Shown here: positions 33,186 to 43,621 of the stretch, in pieces
How the letters are laid out: each line of letters starts with the position of its first letter
Numbering within the stretch: position 1 is the first letter of the stretch
Assembly (NCBI GenBank): GCA_946902875.1
Contig: OX336342.1
Coordinates: forward strand, 13,633,523 to 13,697,522
Direction: 5' to 3'
Source of the DNA: Nematopogon swammerdamellus
Lineage: Eukaryota; Arthropoda; Insecta; Lepidoptera; Adelidae
DNA: 64,000 nucleotides
The notes under the pieces: generated by a model
What the model saw: only the letters and a program-made list of their open reading frames with translations
The model's database searches: none
Told to the model about the DNA's origin: nothing
Program-made: the position numbers and the translations under genes

Positions 33186-34144
33186 GACTAATTAATGATC
33201 GTAATTTGTCAATATCATCTCGACAGCTCGATGTTATCACCATTCGATATGATAAAACGAAATTTGTTCAAAGAAAAGAGAATATGCACATTATACTTGT
33301 AGTGGGGAACGACTAATTGTTAAAAATAATAGAAAATATTATTAACGGTTCATAATAATTTTCACCCGTAATGCCGCTACTACTCCAAGCCTACTACAAT
33401 AATTTTTTCAAAGTTTTGACATCAGCCTCGTTTATCCTAAACAAGCTGTCTATCTCAAAAGAGCGATTTCGAGACTTTTCAGTTAATGAAACTTAATTTA
33501 AAGAAACTTCATCATTCTATTTAATTACTGAAATAAAGATGTTAACTTCACGGGAGAGCCTGGACAAGGCGTTGATAAGGGTTAAATGAAAAACAAAAAC
33601 ATAGAAGACAAATTATGAAATAAGATTTAAATGTATTATTAAAGCGAAAATTTAAATAAAAAAAATAAAAAAAAAATTGTGACACCGACAAAAGTGAAAA
33701 CTTGAAACTTCGGAATAATAAAAAGAACTGGTTGATGATTATAGTAAATTCGCAGAGCGGCCCGTCATCCAATGGCTGTTTGGCAGTGCAACTTTTTAAG
33801 AAAACATTGAGTTGCGAATTTAGCGACTATAATTATGTTGTCGATTCAAGTCAATATTTTTTCATGCTTTTTAATTTGATGTGCCTTTCATTCGATCCTA
33901 CCGTAACCTGTGCTTCTAAATAAGTGAATCTTGAAGAGTTTGGTATCACTGAACGCGTAATTTCAGTACAAACAAGACTGAATAACGAGTATTGATGGAT
34001 CGATCGATTGAGGCGGGATATTCGAATTTGTGTGGGAGCGCGCGCGCCAAAATTTTGCGTTTTTGAGCGCCGCTAAAAGGGCCTGGGAGCCAAGGGGAGT
34101 AGTACTATTTTGAGTCAAAGGGATTCAAAGGGTTAAGATCAGCT
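33186..34144. other. No gene recognised
   Basis: AT-rich with an A-rich stretch at 33655-33680. Frames of 73-74 codons are random-looking. Confidence 0.5.
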
Positions 34145-34201
34145 TGCCTTATTATTAGACTTGGTGGTAGGGTTTAACCCGGCCGGGTTGTACCACCGCA
34201 C

Positions 34202-35350
34202 CAGCGGCGACTCCTGGTCCTGAATATTGGGTTGGCTCTGGCTAAGGATTTTTTGTTTTTCATAATTTCATAACTTAGGTACCTACGCGTTAATTTATTT
34301 CTACCACAATGAGTTCAAAAACTGAAAGACGATTACGATATGGATAGTTTATAATATTTAGTTTAAATGATTTATTTTGCTCACTTACGATTTATTTGTC
34401 TGTAGATAGGTACCTACTGGTTGTGTCAAAGCTGTCGAGTTGCAGCCGACAACAGCGACGTCTCCTCTGGCACGACGACGACGAGACAGGCATACAAGCT
34501 TGAATTGTTACATTTTATTTGTACATGAAGTCCACTCTTCGTTCCACAGACAAGAAATTTTCGATGACTCGATCGTGAAAATCTTCTTTCTTCCTCAATT
34601 TTGTTAGCAACTCCTTTTCCACAGATATGTAAGAGTGCCAAATTACTGAGTCTCTCTTGTCCTTGAGTGCTCCGTAGATAGCTCGGTAGGAGTTTGCCAT
34701 TATAATTACCAATAAATCACTTTAAATTTAACAACACTGCACAGGATTCATCCATACAAAGTCCATACCTACATAACGGAATATTTATGCAGCTATCAAC
34801 TCGCGAGCCAATGCGCACACACACGCGCACACAACACACCTAGCCTAGCTCGCTAGTCGCATCGCATCGCACTTCGCACAGCACAAGAATACTCGTCGTG
34901 TGGACGCAGCGCGCACACACCCGCACACGCAACACACACACCTAGCTCGCTCGCTAGCTCGCCTCTACTCGCTACCGCGTCACTAAATGCACTCCCCGCT
35001 GCGCCAACTCGAAGGGCTGATCAGCGGGTCCGCGCGGGACGGGGGGGACATCGGTCGCTTCCGCCTTGTATGGAATACGATGGCGCTTCAAAATGTAGCC
35101 AACCGGCCAATGAATGCCTTGATGTGTCGTCATTCGTCGTCGCCCGCGTTTGACGCGCGCGAAATTTCAAATTATGTAACGGGTACGGGATTGACGTTTT
35201 ATCTTATTAATCGTGGATTATATGACATAAATAATATAACTCCGAAATTTTTTCACATTTATTTTAGCCTAATACTTCTGTATTAATGGTGTCATTCATT
35301 TTATTTGGTTTGGCGGCGCCAACCTCGCCAACTGAGAGGAGTCGCCGCTG
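34202..35350. mobile_element. hAT-like non-autonomous element, family hAT-1, long copy
   Basis: 1149 bp, with perfect 14-bp terminal inverted repeats CAGCGGCGACTCCT and the exact 8-bp duplication CACCGCAC (34194-34201, 35351-35358). Beyond the part shared with 3586-4114 it holds about 500 bp (34270-34770) with a small minus-strand frame, and a CA-rich stretch at 34815-34950. It has no recognisable transposase (no RNase H-like DDE core or dimerisation domain in any frame). Confidence 0.88.
34515..34712 (-). CDS. Small ORF of unknown function within hAT-1
   Basis: A 65-residue frame, start MVIIMANSYRAIYGALKDKR, end FLSVERRVDFMYK, helical and charged, with balanced composition unlike the low-complexity chance frames around it. 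An AAATAAA run overlaps the stop codon, which could serve as a polyadenylation signal on that strand. A start at the fifth codon (MANSY) is equally possible. It lies wholly in the ~500 bp missing from the short hAT-1 copy. I do not recognise the family. It could be a transposase exon remnant, a captured host exon or chance. Confidence 0.22.
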   Translation of the reverse strand: MVIIMANSYRAIYGALKDKRDSVIWHSYISVEKELLTKLRKKEDFHDRVIENFLSVERRVDFMYK

Positions 35351-35599
35351 CACCGCACTGAATGAAACGTCGGTCGAAACGGCTATGTAAATAGTTTGTG
35401 TTTTCCGACCAGTTCAGTGTAGCCGGCACGATCAAAGGGGGAAGCACTGACATGGCACCTAGTTCACCCGGTGTTATGGTCTGATATCACGGACGTTGTA
35501 GGTGATGTAGCCAACCGTGTCAGTTTCGATAAAAAAAAATTTTTTTTTTTAGGTATGAATGAATACCTAATTTGTTGAAATCGGTTCAGGCGTTTGATT

Positions 35600-36178
35600 T
35601 CCACAGTGGAAAAGGGTATACTGAACGAGGTGCGGCGTTACTTCACGCCGCGCCGGGCCAAAAACGACGTATAAAACACAGGTTAGGTCCTGCTTGGAGT
35701 ACTGCTCGCACTCGTGGAATGGCTCAGCTAAATATCAGCTTGCGCCGATAGACTCAATCCAGCGTCGTGCTGGTGGGTGACCCTGTGGTGCCCGGCGACT
35801 TAGAACCACTGCAACTCTGTAGGGACGTCGCCGGCTCCCTAAGTGTGTTCTATCGTCTATTTCATAGGGAGTGTTAGGAGGAGCTGTTTAACGCGATTCT
35901 GGCGTCCCCATTCCACATTCGCACTATGCGTACTGGGCAGGGGATGCACCCCTATTTAATCGAACTAGCTCGCACCAACTGGTTCTGTAGGTCTTTCACA
36001 GAATCGGGAAAATGTGGAACGCACTCCTTGCCCATCTATTTCCTCCTGTACTCCTGTCAGGCATGTCCCGGCATGGCATTCACAATCCCCGTGCATCACA
36101 GAATGCCCATGGGCATCGTTAGACTTGTTAGACTTGTAGGTGAAACGATGCCACATGTCGCGCTATCCATAAAAAAAA
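35600..36178 (+). pseudogene. CR1/Jockey-type LINE 3' end
   Basis: Pieces in shifting frames match the C-terminal part of CR1/Jockey-group reverse transcriptases: VRRYFTPRRAK, TQVRSCLEYCSHSWNGSAKY then QLAPIDSIQRRA, LEPLQLCRDVAGSLSVFYRL, FHREC, EELFNAILASPFHIRTMRTG and a decayed ending. It closes with MPMGIVRL-type 3' sequence and a short A run. Endonuclease and polymerase core are absent. Stops and frameshifts make it non-functional. The same 3' end recurs at 57010-57183. Confidence 0.8.
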
Positions 36179-36533
36179 GTGGAGGAAGAACATGAATACG
36201 TACATACATACGGACATACCCAACACAACACCCTGCTTTTGGCTTCGTAGTACTGGAGTAAAAATAAGATAGATATTGGGTTAATATGAAGCATGTGTGC
36301 ACATCCCATTATATTCTCTATCTCTGTTATTTCACATTCCTCAGCTTCACTTTATCTTCAAAATTTTCACTGATATTAATGTTGTTGCTATCTTAGTCAA
36401 AACAAAATCCTAGCCTAGTAACTATCTTGCAGAAAAAAATTATACAAAGGAGGCGGTTGCTGTTCTTTTAAGATTTTCATCTTTTTATTCCCCTATCCAC
36501 AACGCCAAGAAACGACGAGATAACGCAGCTAGT
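36179..36533. other. No gene recognised
   Basis: AT-rich with ACATAC repeats near 36200. Nothing else. Confidence 0.45.
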
Positions 36534-37067
36534 AAAAAACCGGCCAAGTGCGAGTCGGACTCGCGCACCAAGGTTTGAAAATTTATTATTTGTTCTTATA
36601 TTCACCAAAATAAGACATATTTTGTAAACATTTCAACCGGCTAGCTATTACGGTTCCATAAAGATACAACCATCGGACGGACGGACAGACGGACAAACAG
36701 ACAGACTACTCGTAAAACTGTAGGTCCCTTCCCTCCTAATCTTACTTGGTGGTAGGGTTTAATCCGCCCGGGTTGGTGCCACCGCACTGAATGAAACGTC
36801 GGTCGAAACGGCTATGTAAATATTTTGTGTTTTCCGACCAATTCAGTGTAGCCGGCACGATCAAAGGGGGAAGCACTGACATGGCACCTAGTTCACCCGA
36901 TGATATGGGCTGACATCACGGACGTTGTAGGTGATGTAGCTAACCGTGTCAGTATCCTTAAAAAAAAAAATAAAAAGACAGACACATTTCCATAAAAAAA
37001 AAAAAAAAAAACAGACGTTGTAGGCTTATTAATCGGCTTCCGTACTGGGTACGGAAACATAAAAAAA
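36534..37067 (+). repeat. Family S repeat interrupted by family P
   Basis: The left part starts AAAAAACCGGCCAAGTGCGA, CGGACTCGCGCACCAAGG and reaches the GACA microsatellite near 36710. The right part, from GTTGTAGGCTTATTAATCGG to GGGTACGGAAACATAAAAAA, closes it at 37067. Between them sit one P copy (36722-36976) and a second short P tail (36985-37011). Confidence 0.75.
36722..36976 (+). repeat. Family P retroposon nested in family S
   Basis: From CTTGGTGGTAGGGTTTAATC through CACTGAATGAAACGTCGG to GATGTAGCTAACCGTGTCAG and poly-A. A further ACATTTCCAT plus A run at 36985-37011 repeats just the last bases of the tail, so two tails lie in series. Confidence 0.75.
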
Positions 37068-37581
37068 TCGGCTAAAGAACCCATAAACAAAACTACAGCA
37101 AACACTGCTGTGGCTGTGTGTAGAGATATGTCCTGCCTGGCTCCTGAGACGCGAGTGCAGAGCAGGAGTAGTAATAGTCATCTTCATTAATGTCGCCGCT
37201 GGAGCGTGATGACGTCAGCGCGAAGACTGTATCCCGTTGATGACGTCATTAAAAATGCTCAGCCGGCTCCGACGCCGGGCGAATCACCGCACCGAGCGGG
37301 ACGCATTGGGAGACTACTTTAGACATTTTGGTGAAGCGAAAAGTTAAACATTGTGTTTATTAAAAAAATTCACAGATCTCGTGCATTACACGACCTTCGA
37401 GGTACATTGAAAATGAACTCAACAAAATAAAAAATAATTACATTTTTTATTTACAAAATTTATATATTTTTTATTATTTTTCAAAAACACAAGCAGCTTA
37501 AAAAATGTTAACTAAAATTTAGACAGATAAAGAGATAAGCTGGACATTATGTCTAACTAAAGTAACAAATTAATAAATATC
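37068..37581. other. No gene; two CRE palindromes
   Basis: GC-balanced up to 37320, then AT-rich. TGACGTCA occurs at 37210-37217 and again at 37241-37248. No gene seen. Confidence 0.5.
37210..37248. promoter_or_regulatory. Paired CRE sites
   Basis: Two exact TGACGTCA palindromes 31 bp apart, about three helical turns, in a GC-balanced stretch. A third copy is at 38140-38147 inside the neighbouring transposon. They would suit bZIP factors of the CREB/ATF type, but there is no adjacent gene to regulate in view. Confidence 0.3.
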
Positions 37582-37585
37582 AAAT

Positions 37586-38678
37586 GAAGGGTAGAGTGCA
37601 AGAAGAGGCTCATCGCAAAAAACAAAATTTTCACAATTATCAATTAAATAATTAAACTGCACCTGACGGGATATATAATTTATTTTATTCAAAACTAATA
37701 ATGCACGTTCATATAGAATTTATCTAGAAATGTGGAAAAAAATAGAAATACTCAATCTTAATACTATATTATAGAAAAATTACAAAAAATACAAAACATG
37801 GCCGATTTTGTCAGTGCAAGAAGGGGCTCATTTCATAATGAGCCCCTTCTTGTATAGTACGAAATATTTGATAGGTGGTTGAATGGAAACAATGAATCTT
37901 ACTTAGAAATTTTATTTTATCAAATTACAAATTTAATAAAGTTTTACAATAAAATCATCAATCCTCTGACATTCTTCAGTTTTTAATAATTGTACGTAGT
38001 GCACATCTTAAACGTGAGGCATATTTAAAAAAAGTACTCCACTGCATCGGGCCCACAGAATTAGCATATCCTTGATTTTTTCTCGTGAAATCGGAAGGGG
38101 TGAGGTGTATGAGGCCTGTGGAAGCATAAATTCATTGGATGACGTCATTATCTGCTGATTTCTCTTTTTGCCTTTCATATTCGCTTCTTCCCATACTCCG
38201 TCCGTTGTAAGAAGTGCGATACCTAAATGATAAAATTGGAGTCTTTGGACACAACAATTTTATTAATAGGTCGCGATGGAAAACTGCTCTTCTTGGAGCA
38301 TCAAGCAGCATCATACAGCATCAAAATGATGACAAAACGAATGCGATAGTACCAGGGAACCTATAATACAGTACTGTGTCAAATCTTTTTTCTATTTTTG
38401 GCACATTCAAAGTATAGGATTTGTTCAAGAACGCATCAAATGAGCCCGTTTTTGTCTAGTTTATTATGAAATGAACCCTTTTTTGTCTGTTTTTACAGGC
38501 AATGAGCCCGTTTTTGCTCTGACCGTGATTTCTTTTCTGGTCGTTATCTCAATCTTTCGGCCCCTTTTTGTTAGTTTGGTTAATGCCATCTTGTAGAACT
38601 CCGTACAAGGAACATTTCTGCATCATTATCTCGAAAATGAAAAAAAGGCGATGAGCCCCTTCTTGCACTGTACCCTTC
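37586..38678. mobile_element. 1.1-kb inverted-repeat element with AAAT target
   Basis: The terminal repeats start GAAGGGTAGAGTGCAAGAAG (left) and GAAGGGTACAGTGCAAGAAG (right, inverted). They match at 29 of 31 bases. AAAT flanks both sides (37582-37585, 38679-38682). Inside, the terminal motif GCAAGAAGGGGCTCAT recurs: as a hairpin at 37817-37852 and as ATGAGCCCGTTTTTG near 38440 and 38506. No frame above 61 codons, so it is non-autonomous. I cannot name the superfamily. Confidence 0.7.
37817..37852. repeat. Hairpin built from the element's end motif
   Basis: CAAGAAGGGGCTCATT (37817-37832) and AATGAGCCCCTTCTTG (37837-37852) pair perfectly around TCAT. It copies 16 bp of the terminal repeat in both orientations. 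Confidence 0.93.
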
Positions 38679-38696
38679 AAATATAAAAATATTTTA

Positions 38697-38756
38697 TAGG
38701 TTAGGTTAGAAGATACGTCGCGTAGCGAGTAGCGACGCATCTTTTAACCTAACCTA
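38697..38756. repeat. Inverted repeat next to the 1.1-kb element
   Basis: TAGGTTAGGTTAGAAGATAC on the left faces GCATCTTTTAACCTAACCTA on the right with a CGCGTAGCGAGTAGCG centre. It starts 15 bp beyond the element's right duplication. Confidence 0.85.
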
Positions 38757-38762
38757 CATTCT

Positions 38763-39031
38763 TATGGCTTCTTTCCGGCTCTATCATCAGGACCCTGGAA
38801 GTCATATATGACTAGAGTACTTGCGAAGACAAATCCAACGAGCCCAAACATGGTGGATTTATCATGTGTAGTTTAGGAGTTCCTATGGCTTCCTTCCGGC
38901 TTTATCATCAGGTCCCTGGAAATCATATATGACTAGAGTACTTGCGAAGATAAATTCAACGAGCCCAAACACGATGGGCTTATCATGTGTAGTTTAGGAG
39001 TTCCTATGGCTTCCTTCCGGCTCCATCATCA
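38763..39031. repeat. 121-bp tandem repeat, 2.2 copies
   Basis: Units start at 38763, 38884 and 39005 with TATGGCTTCTTTCCGGCTCT or close variants, and contain CATATATGACTAGAGTACTT. The third is cut after about 27 bp. Confidence 0.93.
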
Positions 39032-40607
39032 GAATCCAACTAAAAAAGTCACTCGAGGATCTGCAGAGCCGTGATTTGATTTTTCACAATTTATTTCATA
39101 CATTCGGATATTCCTCCTCGCTCTCTACGCTGTTGCACTTCCAAAAGTCGATTTCACACTCTCAGCGAAAATGGGAAAAATTTGAGGGACCACCTACAGC
39201 ACGAACCAACACCGATGAACAAATGTTTTTTTTTTAATGTAGCCCAGTGTCCAAATCTAAAGAGGTTTTTTTTTTATTTTTCGATAGCACATTTAGTTTT
39301 TGAGATATAAGGGATTTAGTTCGAAAAATAATAATATAATTTTTCACATTTTTGCATTTAAATATTTTTTTTTTTTCGATTCACCATCTAGTAGCCCTAG
39401 CAGATACGCGTCTTTTGAGCCCTCAACCACTCGCATAGCCCCAAAACTCGCGACACCAGGACGATTTCACACTCTCAGCGAAAATGGGGGGCTATACTGA
39501 AGCGATCGAAAAAAAAATTTCAATGTTAAAAATATATTCATATCATTACATATGAAATAATCATTACAATAGTTTTAAGGACATATGAAGTAAAGGTGGC
39601 ACAATTCATTTAATTTAATTAAAGATGAAGGTGATAGAATGAACTACCAATAACTAAGACAAGAGGTTTATTCTTAAAATTTATTCAGTACTTTAGGATC
39701 TAGAAGAGAGCATACATACGTAGATTGCCAAAGTCATAATAATTCCTTTTGATTTCACCGTACAGCGTCTTCACGCATCCCCCTGTGCCAAGTGCAGCGC
39801 GGCGGCGCGCGGCGGCCGCAAGCGCTGCTCTGGTGACTTCACATCCGACGGGCCGTGTGTACTGAATCTTTTCCCCTCTTTACTGAAAGTGGGAACGGGT
39901 GCGACCTTTGTCGCAAAAAATGTAAGAGTTTTATTTCACTCGCAGGTGAAATAGATGAAGAACTTTCAAAATACTCTTGTCACAACTTGCCGACAACTTA
40001 CTAACTAAATTGTACCTATGAATTTTTCTCGCTGTTGTGTTTTTAAGCGATTCTTGTATCAAATGTGTTAGTTAGATGTTGTTTTATGGCGATTTATTAT
40101 TATTTCTTATTTTCCACACACAAGATACAGAAAATGCTTTAACTTGAAGAAAACTTTCTCTATACGGAGCAAACACGGCAGCTTGATCTTCGCTGATAAA
40201 TCATCTCCGAGGTATGTGTACCGAGTTACTAAGTATTAGTTTGGGAGCACTACAATCTGCACAATGCCACTCTGCTAGTACCAAGATCTAGTTAATGATT
40301 TACTGCAGCCATCTCGTTTGAAGCACTAAACTTTAAGTTTAGGTCTCCGTTCTGTGCTACTGTTACGATAAGGACAATGTATGATTGTTCCATCATTGTG
40401 TTATTGTATTGTATTTCACTATCAAACAAGTACACCCGAAGAAAAACCGTTAACGTATACTTACTTACACGTACCATAATTGTTCACAACATTAGCGGAA
40501 ATATTTTTTTTTTAATTATAGTAAGTTTTATAATTATAACGAAGCTGAACAATTTTAATGCAAAGCTTTTGTTATCATACCCTCTTACTTGTACAACTAC
40601 TCTGCTA
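39032..40607. other. No gene; 27-bp direct repeat
   Basis: CGATTTCACACTCTCAGCGA plus AAATGGG occurs at 39149 and 39462. TATACTGAAGCGATCGAA near 39492 is mirrored at 48370-48400, so part of this is a dispersed repeat. A small GC islet lies at 39795-39835. No gene. Confidence 0.45.
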
Positions 40608-40887
40608 ATGCTTCGGTGGTTAGGTGGTTTTGGAAGAATGGATGATAGGAGACTAACGAAAGAAATTTATAGAGCAAATGTGAGTGGAAGAGTCGAAAAG
40701 GGGCGCCCTCGACGCACGTACCTGGACCAGATCGGGCATGTGCTCAAAAAGTCAAGTGCGTAGTACCCGTAACCGACGAGCATGAATTAAGAACATTATG
40801 AGAGTGGAAGAGGCGGCAGAGGCGTTTCAGGATCGTTTCACGTGGAGATCTGTTGTCTCTGCCTACCCCACTGGGAAACAGGCTTGA
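40608..40887 (+). pseudogene. Non-LTR retrotransposon tail fragment
   Basis: MLRWLGGFGRMDDRRLTKEI, YRANVSGR, KGRPRRTYLDQIGHVLKK, then in another frame VRSTRNRRA, and RVEEAAEAF...WRSVVSAYPTGKQA followed by a stop. From memory this block order is the common tail of an insect LINE reverse transcriptase in lepidopteran genomes. It has one frameshift and a stop and no catalytic part. The 128-codon frame ends at 40763 because of the shift. Confidence 0.7.
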
Positions 40888-41425
40888 CGCTATGTATGTA
40901 TGTTGTACAACTGCAGAGTTTCACGGAGGGCTCGGCGCTCAGTCGACGTTGCCTCGACAATCTAGCTACGTATAATGCCTGAACCGGGACAGGAGCGGAG
41001 CCCCAGAAGATTTTCGCTGAGAACATTATTCAGTGAGAACAGTTCCTGTTAGTAAATAAAGTTGATTCCGGCTCGGAATAGAGATGCTCTCCGAGCCATT
41101 AAGCTTACCAGTTTTAAAACGAATGCTGTAGGATGACGTTTAATCATTTATTCAGAGCGAGCGAGCTGCGAGCCGCCCCACCGCCCACCCCCGCACCGTG
41201 TCACCCCCGCCTCCGCCGCGTCGACCAGTACCTACGGAGGGTAGCCTTACCTTCACACAATCCGTTCAATTATTTTTACACATATTTTAGGAACATATCT
41301 TTAATAGTCAGCCTTAATAGTTTTTCCCCAAACTGACAAAGATTGGCCCCGCAATTATTCGTACCGCAATCGGCCCAAGCCGAAAGCGAACCAAGGGAAT
41401 CCGATATTCGTTTGGTCGTTTATGT
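40888..41425. other. No gene; GC patch 41165-41225
   Basis: No recognisable feature apart from the GC-rich patch. Confidence 0.45.
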
Positions 41426-41498
41426 CATTTCGTGGCTCAGTGGTAAGAGTGTAGGATTTGTATTTTTTGACCATGGGTTCGAATCCCTCAATTTTTTT
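41426..41498 (+). other. tRNA-like sequence with A and B boxes
   Basis: TGGCTCAGTGG (41433-41443) is a consensus A box and GGTTCGAATCC (41476-41486) a consensus B box, 43 bases apart as in a tRNA. A D-stem GCTC/GAGT can form. The would-be acceptor arms CATTTCG and AATTTTT do not pair, and the anticodon stem is weak, so it is not a working tRNA. Long T runs follow from 41491, as at a pol III terminator. A tRNA-derived SINE head or tRNA pseudogene fits best. Confidence 0.5.
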
Positions 41499-42489
41499 TT
41501 CTTTTTTTTTTCTTTTTTAAGCAATGTTACGGTGTTTAAATTTTTTTAGGGTGTTTAGTTTTTATTATCTAACTAACTCTTTTAAATTTGAAAAATTTAA
41601 ATATATAATTTTTTTTAATAAACTCTGATACACAAGATACAATAAATTAAATTTACTTTCTTTATAAAAATATTTTTCAGCTATTTAAAAATTATTTTAC
41701 AATAATAATTAACTATAAAATTTTTAATTTTTAATTATTTTCGGAAATACAAACGTAACAAAAACGACATGCGTAGTCTTACCACTTTATGACGTTATCA
41801 CGTAAAACTATCGTCCGTAAACCGACTTTACAGACAACCAATTTTTTTAGAGCATATTCTAAGCAATGCATATTCAGTAAGTTTGAACGCAGTTTAGATA
41901 AAAAAAAATTAAAAAATCATAATCATCGTTTTATTTCAGTTACATATAAAAAAATAATATTATAAAAGAAAAACGTTATCTTCATTACTGAAAGTGAAAA
42001 TAATATTGACGGGCTTTTCTCGTTGCGGTAAAGCTCGTTCCCGGACAGTCCGGCCGCTGCTGCGCTGCCAGTAGAGTGTAGACTGCGCCCGTTCTCAGCA
42101 CATAGCAATTACATTTTAGTGCATCCGTAGGAAGGAGTTTTAAATAGCAGTACCGACTTTACCTCTCTTATTTTATTTATTTTTTCATTTATCTCCTTCA
42201 TTTCACATTATTAAAATTTTATATTAATTTTACATATATTATACAAAAAAGTAATAAAAACACACAAAATTAATATAAAATTAAAAACGGTAATACCCCC
42301 GCGCCGGCGGCGGCGGCGGGAGACAAGCCTCCAAGCACGCCGGCGGCGGGTGCAGGCCGTGGCTACGGAGCTCTCCGAGACGACGCGAGACGAGCCTTTC
42401 CTTTTTCATTATTATTAGAAGCTTCTATTCAGCTTCACCTGTTAGTATGTCGTCAAACTTTTTTTTATTTTATTATTATTTTTTACTTT
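41499..42489. other. No gene; AT-rich then GC islet 42298-42365
   Basis: Very AT-rich at 41500-41720. The GC-rich patch near 42298 contains GGCGGCGGCGGCGGGAG. No gene. Confidence 0.5.
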
Positions 42490-42678
42490 CAAACCAGTTC
42501 CAACAAACCAATTGAGCTAAAATTTTGCACAGACTTTAGGTACTGGTGACCATACGAAGGTTGTGAATCGAAATTAGTTCATTTACGCTATACGTCCGTG
42601 ATTGGGTCATCAAACTTGTATATGTAGGTACCAAATTTCAACTTATTTCGTCCAGTAGATTCGGAGAAAATAAGCTGT

Positions 42679-42714
<36 letters not shown>

Positions 42715-42735
42715 CGAGAGGAGAGTGTTCTTATA
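42490..42735 (+). repeat. Interspersed repeat with GACA microsatellite
   Basis: CAAACCAATTGAGCTAAAAT, AAATTTCAACTTATTTCG, TAGATTCGGAGAAAATAAGC then (GACA) from about 42678 to 42713 and CTTATAGGTTTTTTT. This resembles a lepidopteran repeat known to me from memory. Only one copy lies here. A family P copy follows directly. Confidence 0.45.
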
Positions 42736-42737
42736 GG

Positions 42738-43066
42738 TTTTTTTTATGGAAACTGACACAGTTGGCTACATCACCTACAACATCCGTGATGTCAGCCCAA
42801 ACACCGGGTGAACTTGGTGCCACGTCAGTGCTTCCCTTCGGTAGTGCCAGCTACACTGAACTTGACGGAAAACACAAACTATTTACATAGCCGTTTCGAC
42901 CGACCTTTCATTCAGTGCGGTGGTACCAAACCGGGCGGGTTAAACCCTAGTAATATAAGAAGGGAGTCATATCCCTTAGTCGCCTTTTACGACATACACG
43001 GGGAGATATGCAGTGGGGTTATTCTTTTAAAGTACCGGCCTCACACGGTACAATTTAAGTTTACTA
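42738..43066 (-). repeat. Family P retroposon, minus strand
   Basis: On the plus strand: a T run, TTGGCTACATCACCTACAAC, CACGTCAGTGCTTCCCTTCG, CCGTTTCGACCGACCTTTCA, CGGGCGGGTTAAACCCTAGT, ATATCCCTTAGTCGCCTTTT and TAAAGTACCGGCCTCACACG. It includes the head, so it is nearly complete. The next ~50 bp (43076-43125, CTGCTTACCCCGATCGTCGG) match the tail of family B in plus orientation, so it lies against a B remnant. Confidence 0.75.
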
Positions 43067-43127
43067 ATAATATTATCTGCTTACCCCGATCGTCGGGATA
43101 CGGCGTGTGGTATGTATGTAATAATAT

Positions 43128-43621
43128 TATTTTTTAAGAAGGAAAAAACCTTCTTGAGTCATATTAGAGCCGAAATATGAAGTCTGACACAAATTATTTA
43201 TTTCCTGATTGTAAAATACCTACAGTACACACCATTACTATCAAACATATACATAAACTGTGAACGATTATGCACTATCAACTCTGAGCATTTTATTCAG
43301 GATTTTTCTTGATTTCTTCTCTCACAAGAAGTGGCAACAAGAACATTGTGAAGAGATTATTCTGTCTTGCCTCGAGGTGGCGCTATAAGACGTTACGGAG
43401 CGCCATCGGGACACTAACTAAAGACCGCGATGAACTAACGAGAAAACTTACCGATACCTATTACTAAGACGTCCCTCCCGCATGAGCTACACTTGTGAAC
43501 AAACCAGGAGAAATAAATACGAGTAATTAGTATACAGCGAAGCTGTTTACATAATAAGTGGACGGTATTTTAAATGGGGGAGCACTGCGATAGGAAGTAT
43601 GTATCTATAGTGTCTAAGTAT
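43128..43621. other. No gene recognised
   Basis: A minor AAGAAGG/CCTTCTT hairpin lies near 43136. Nothing else. Confidence 0.45.

Larger units (their letters stand above)
34145..35540 (+). repeat. Family P retroposon split by a hAT insertion
   Basis: The left piece 34145-34201 has CTTGGTGGTAGGGTTTAACC and ends TACCACCGCAC. The right piece 35351-35540 continues CACCGCACTGAATGAAACGT and ends in the A run. Between them is the hAT-1 element 34202-35350 with its 8-bp duplication CACCGCAC made from P sequence. This copy therefore predates that hAT jump. Confidence 0.8.

Noticed and set aside
32672..33187. 171-codon plus-strand ORF
   Set aside because: It is antisense to a decayed RTE LINE tail on the minus strand, whose motifs (KFKVAQRAME, GRPPARWTDD, ACVQQW) are clear.
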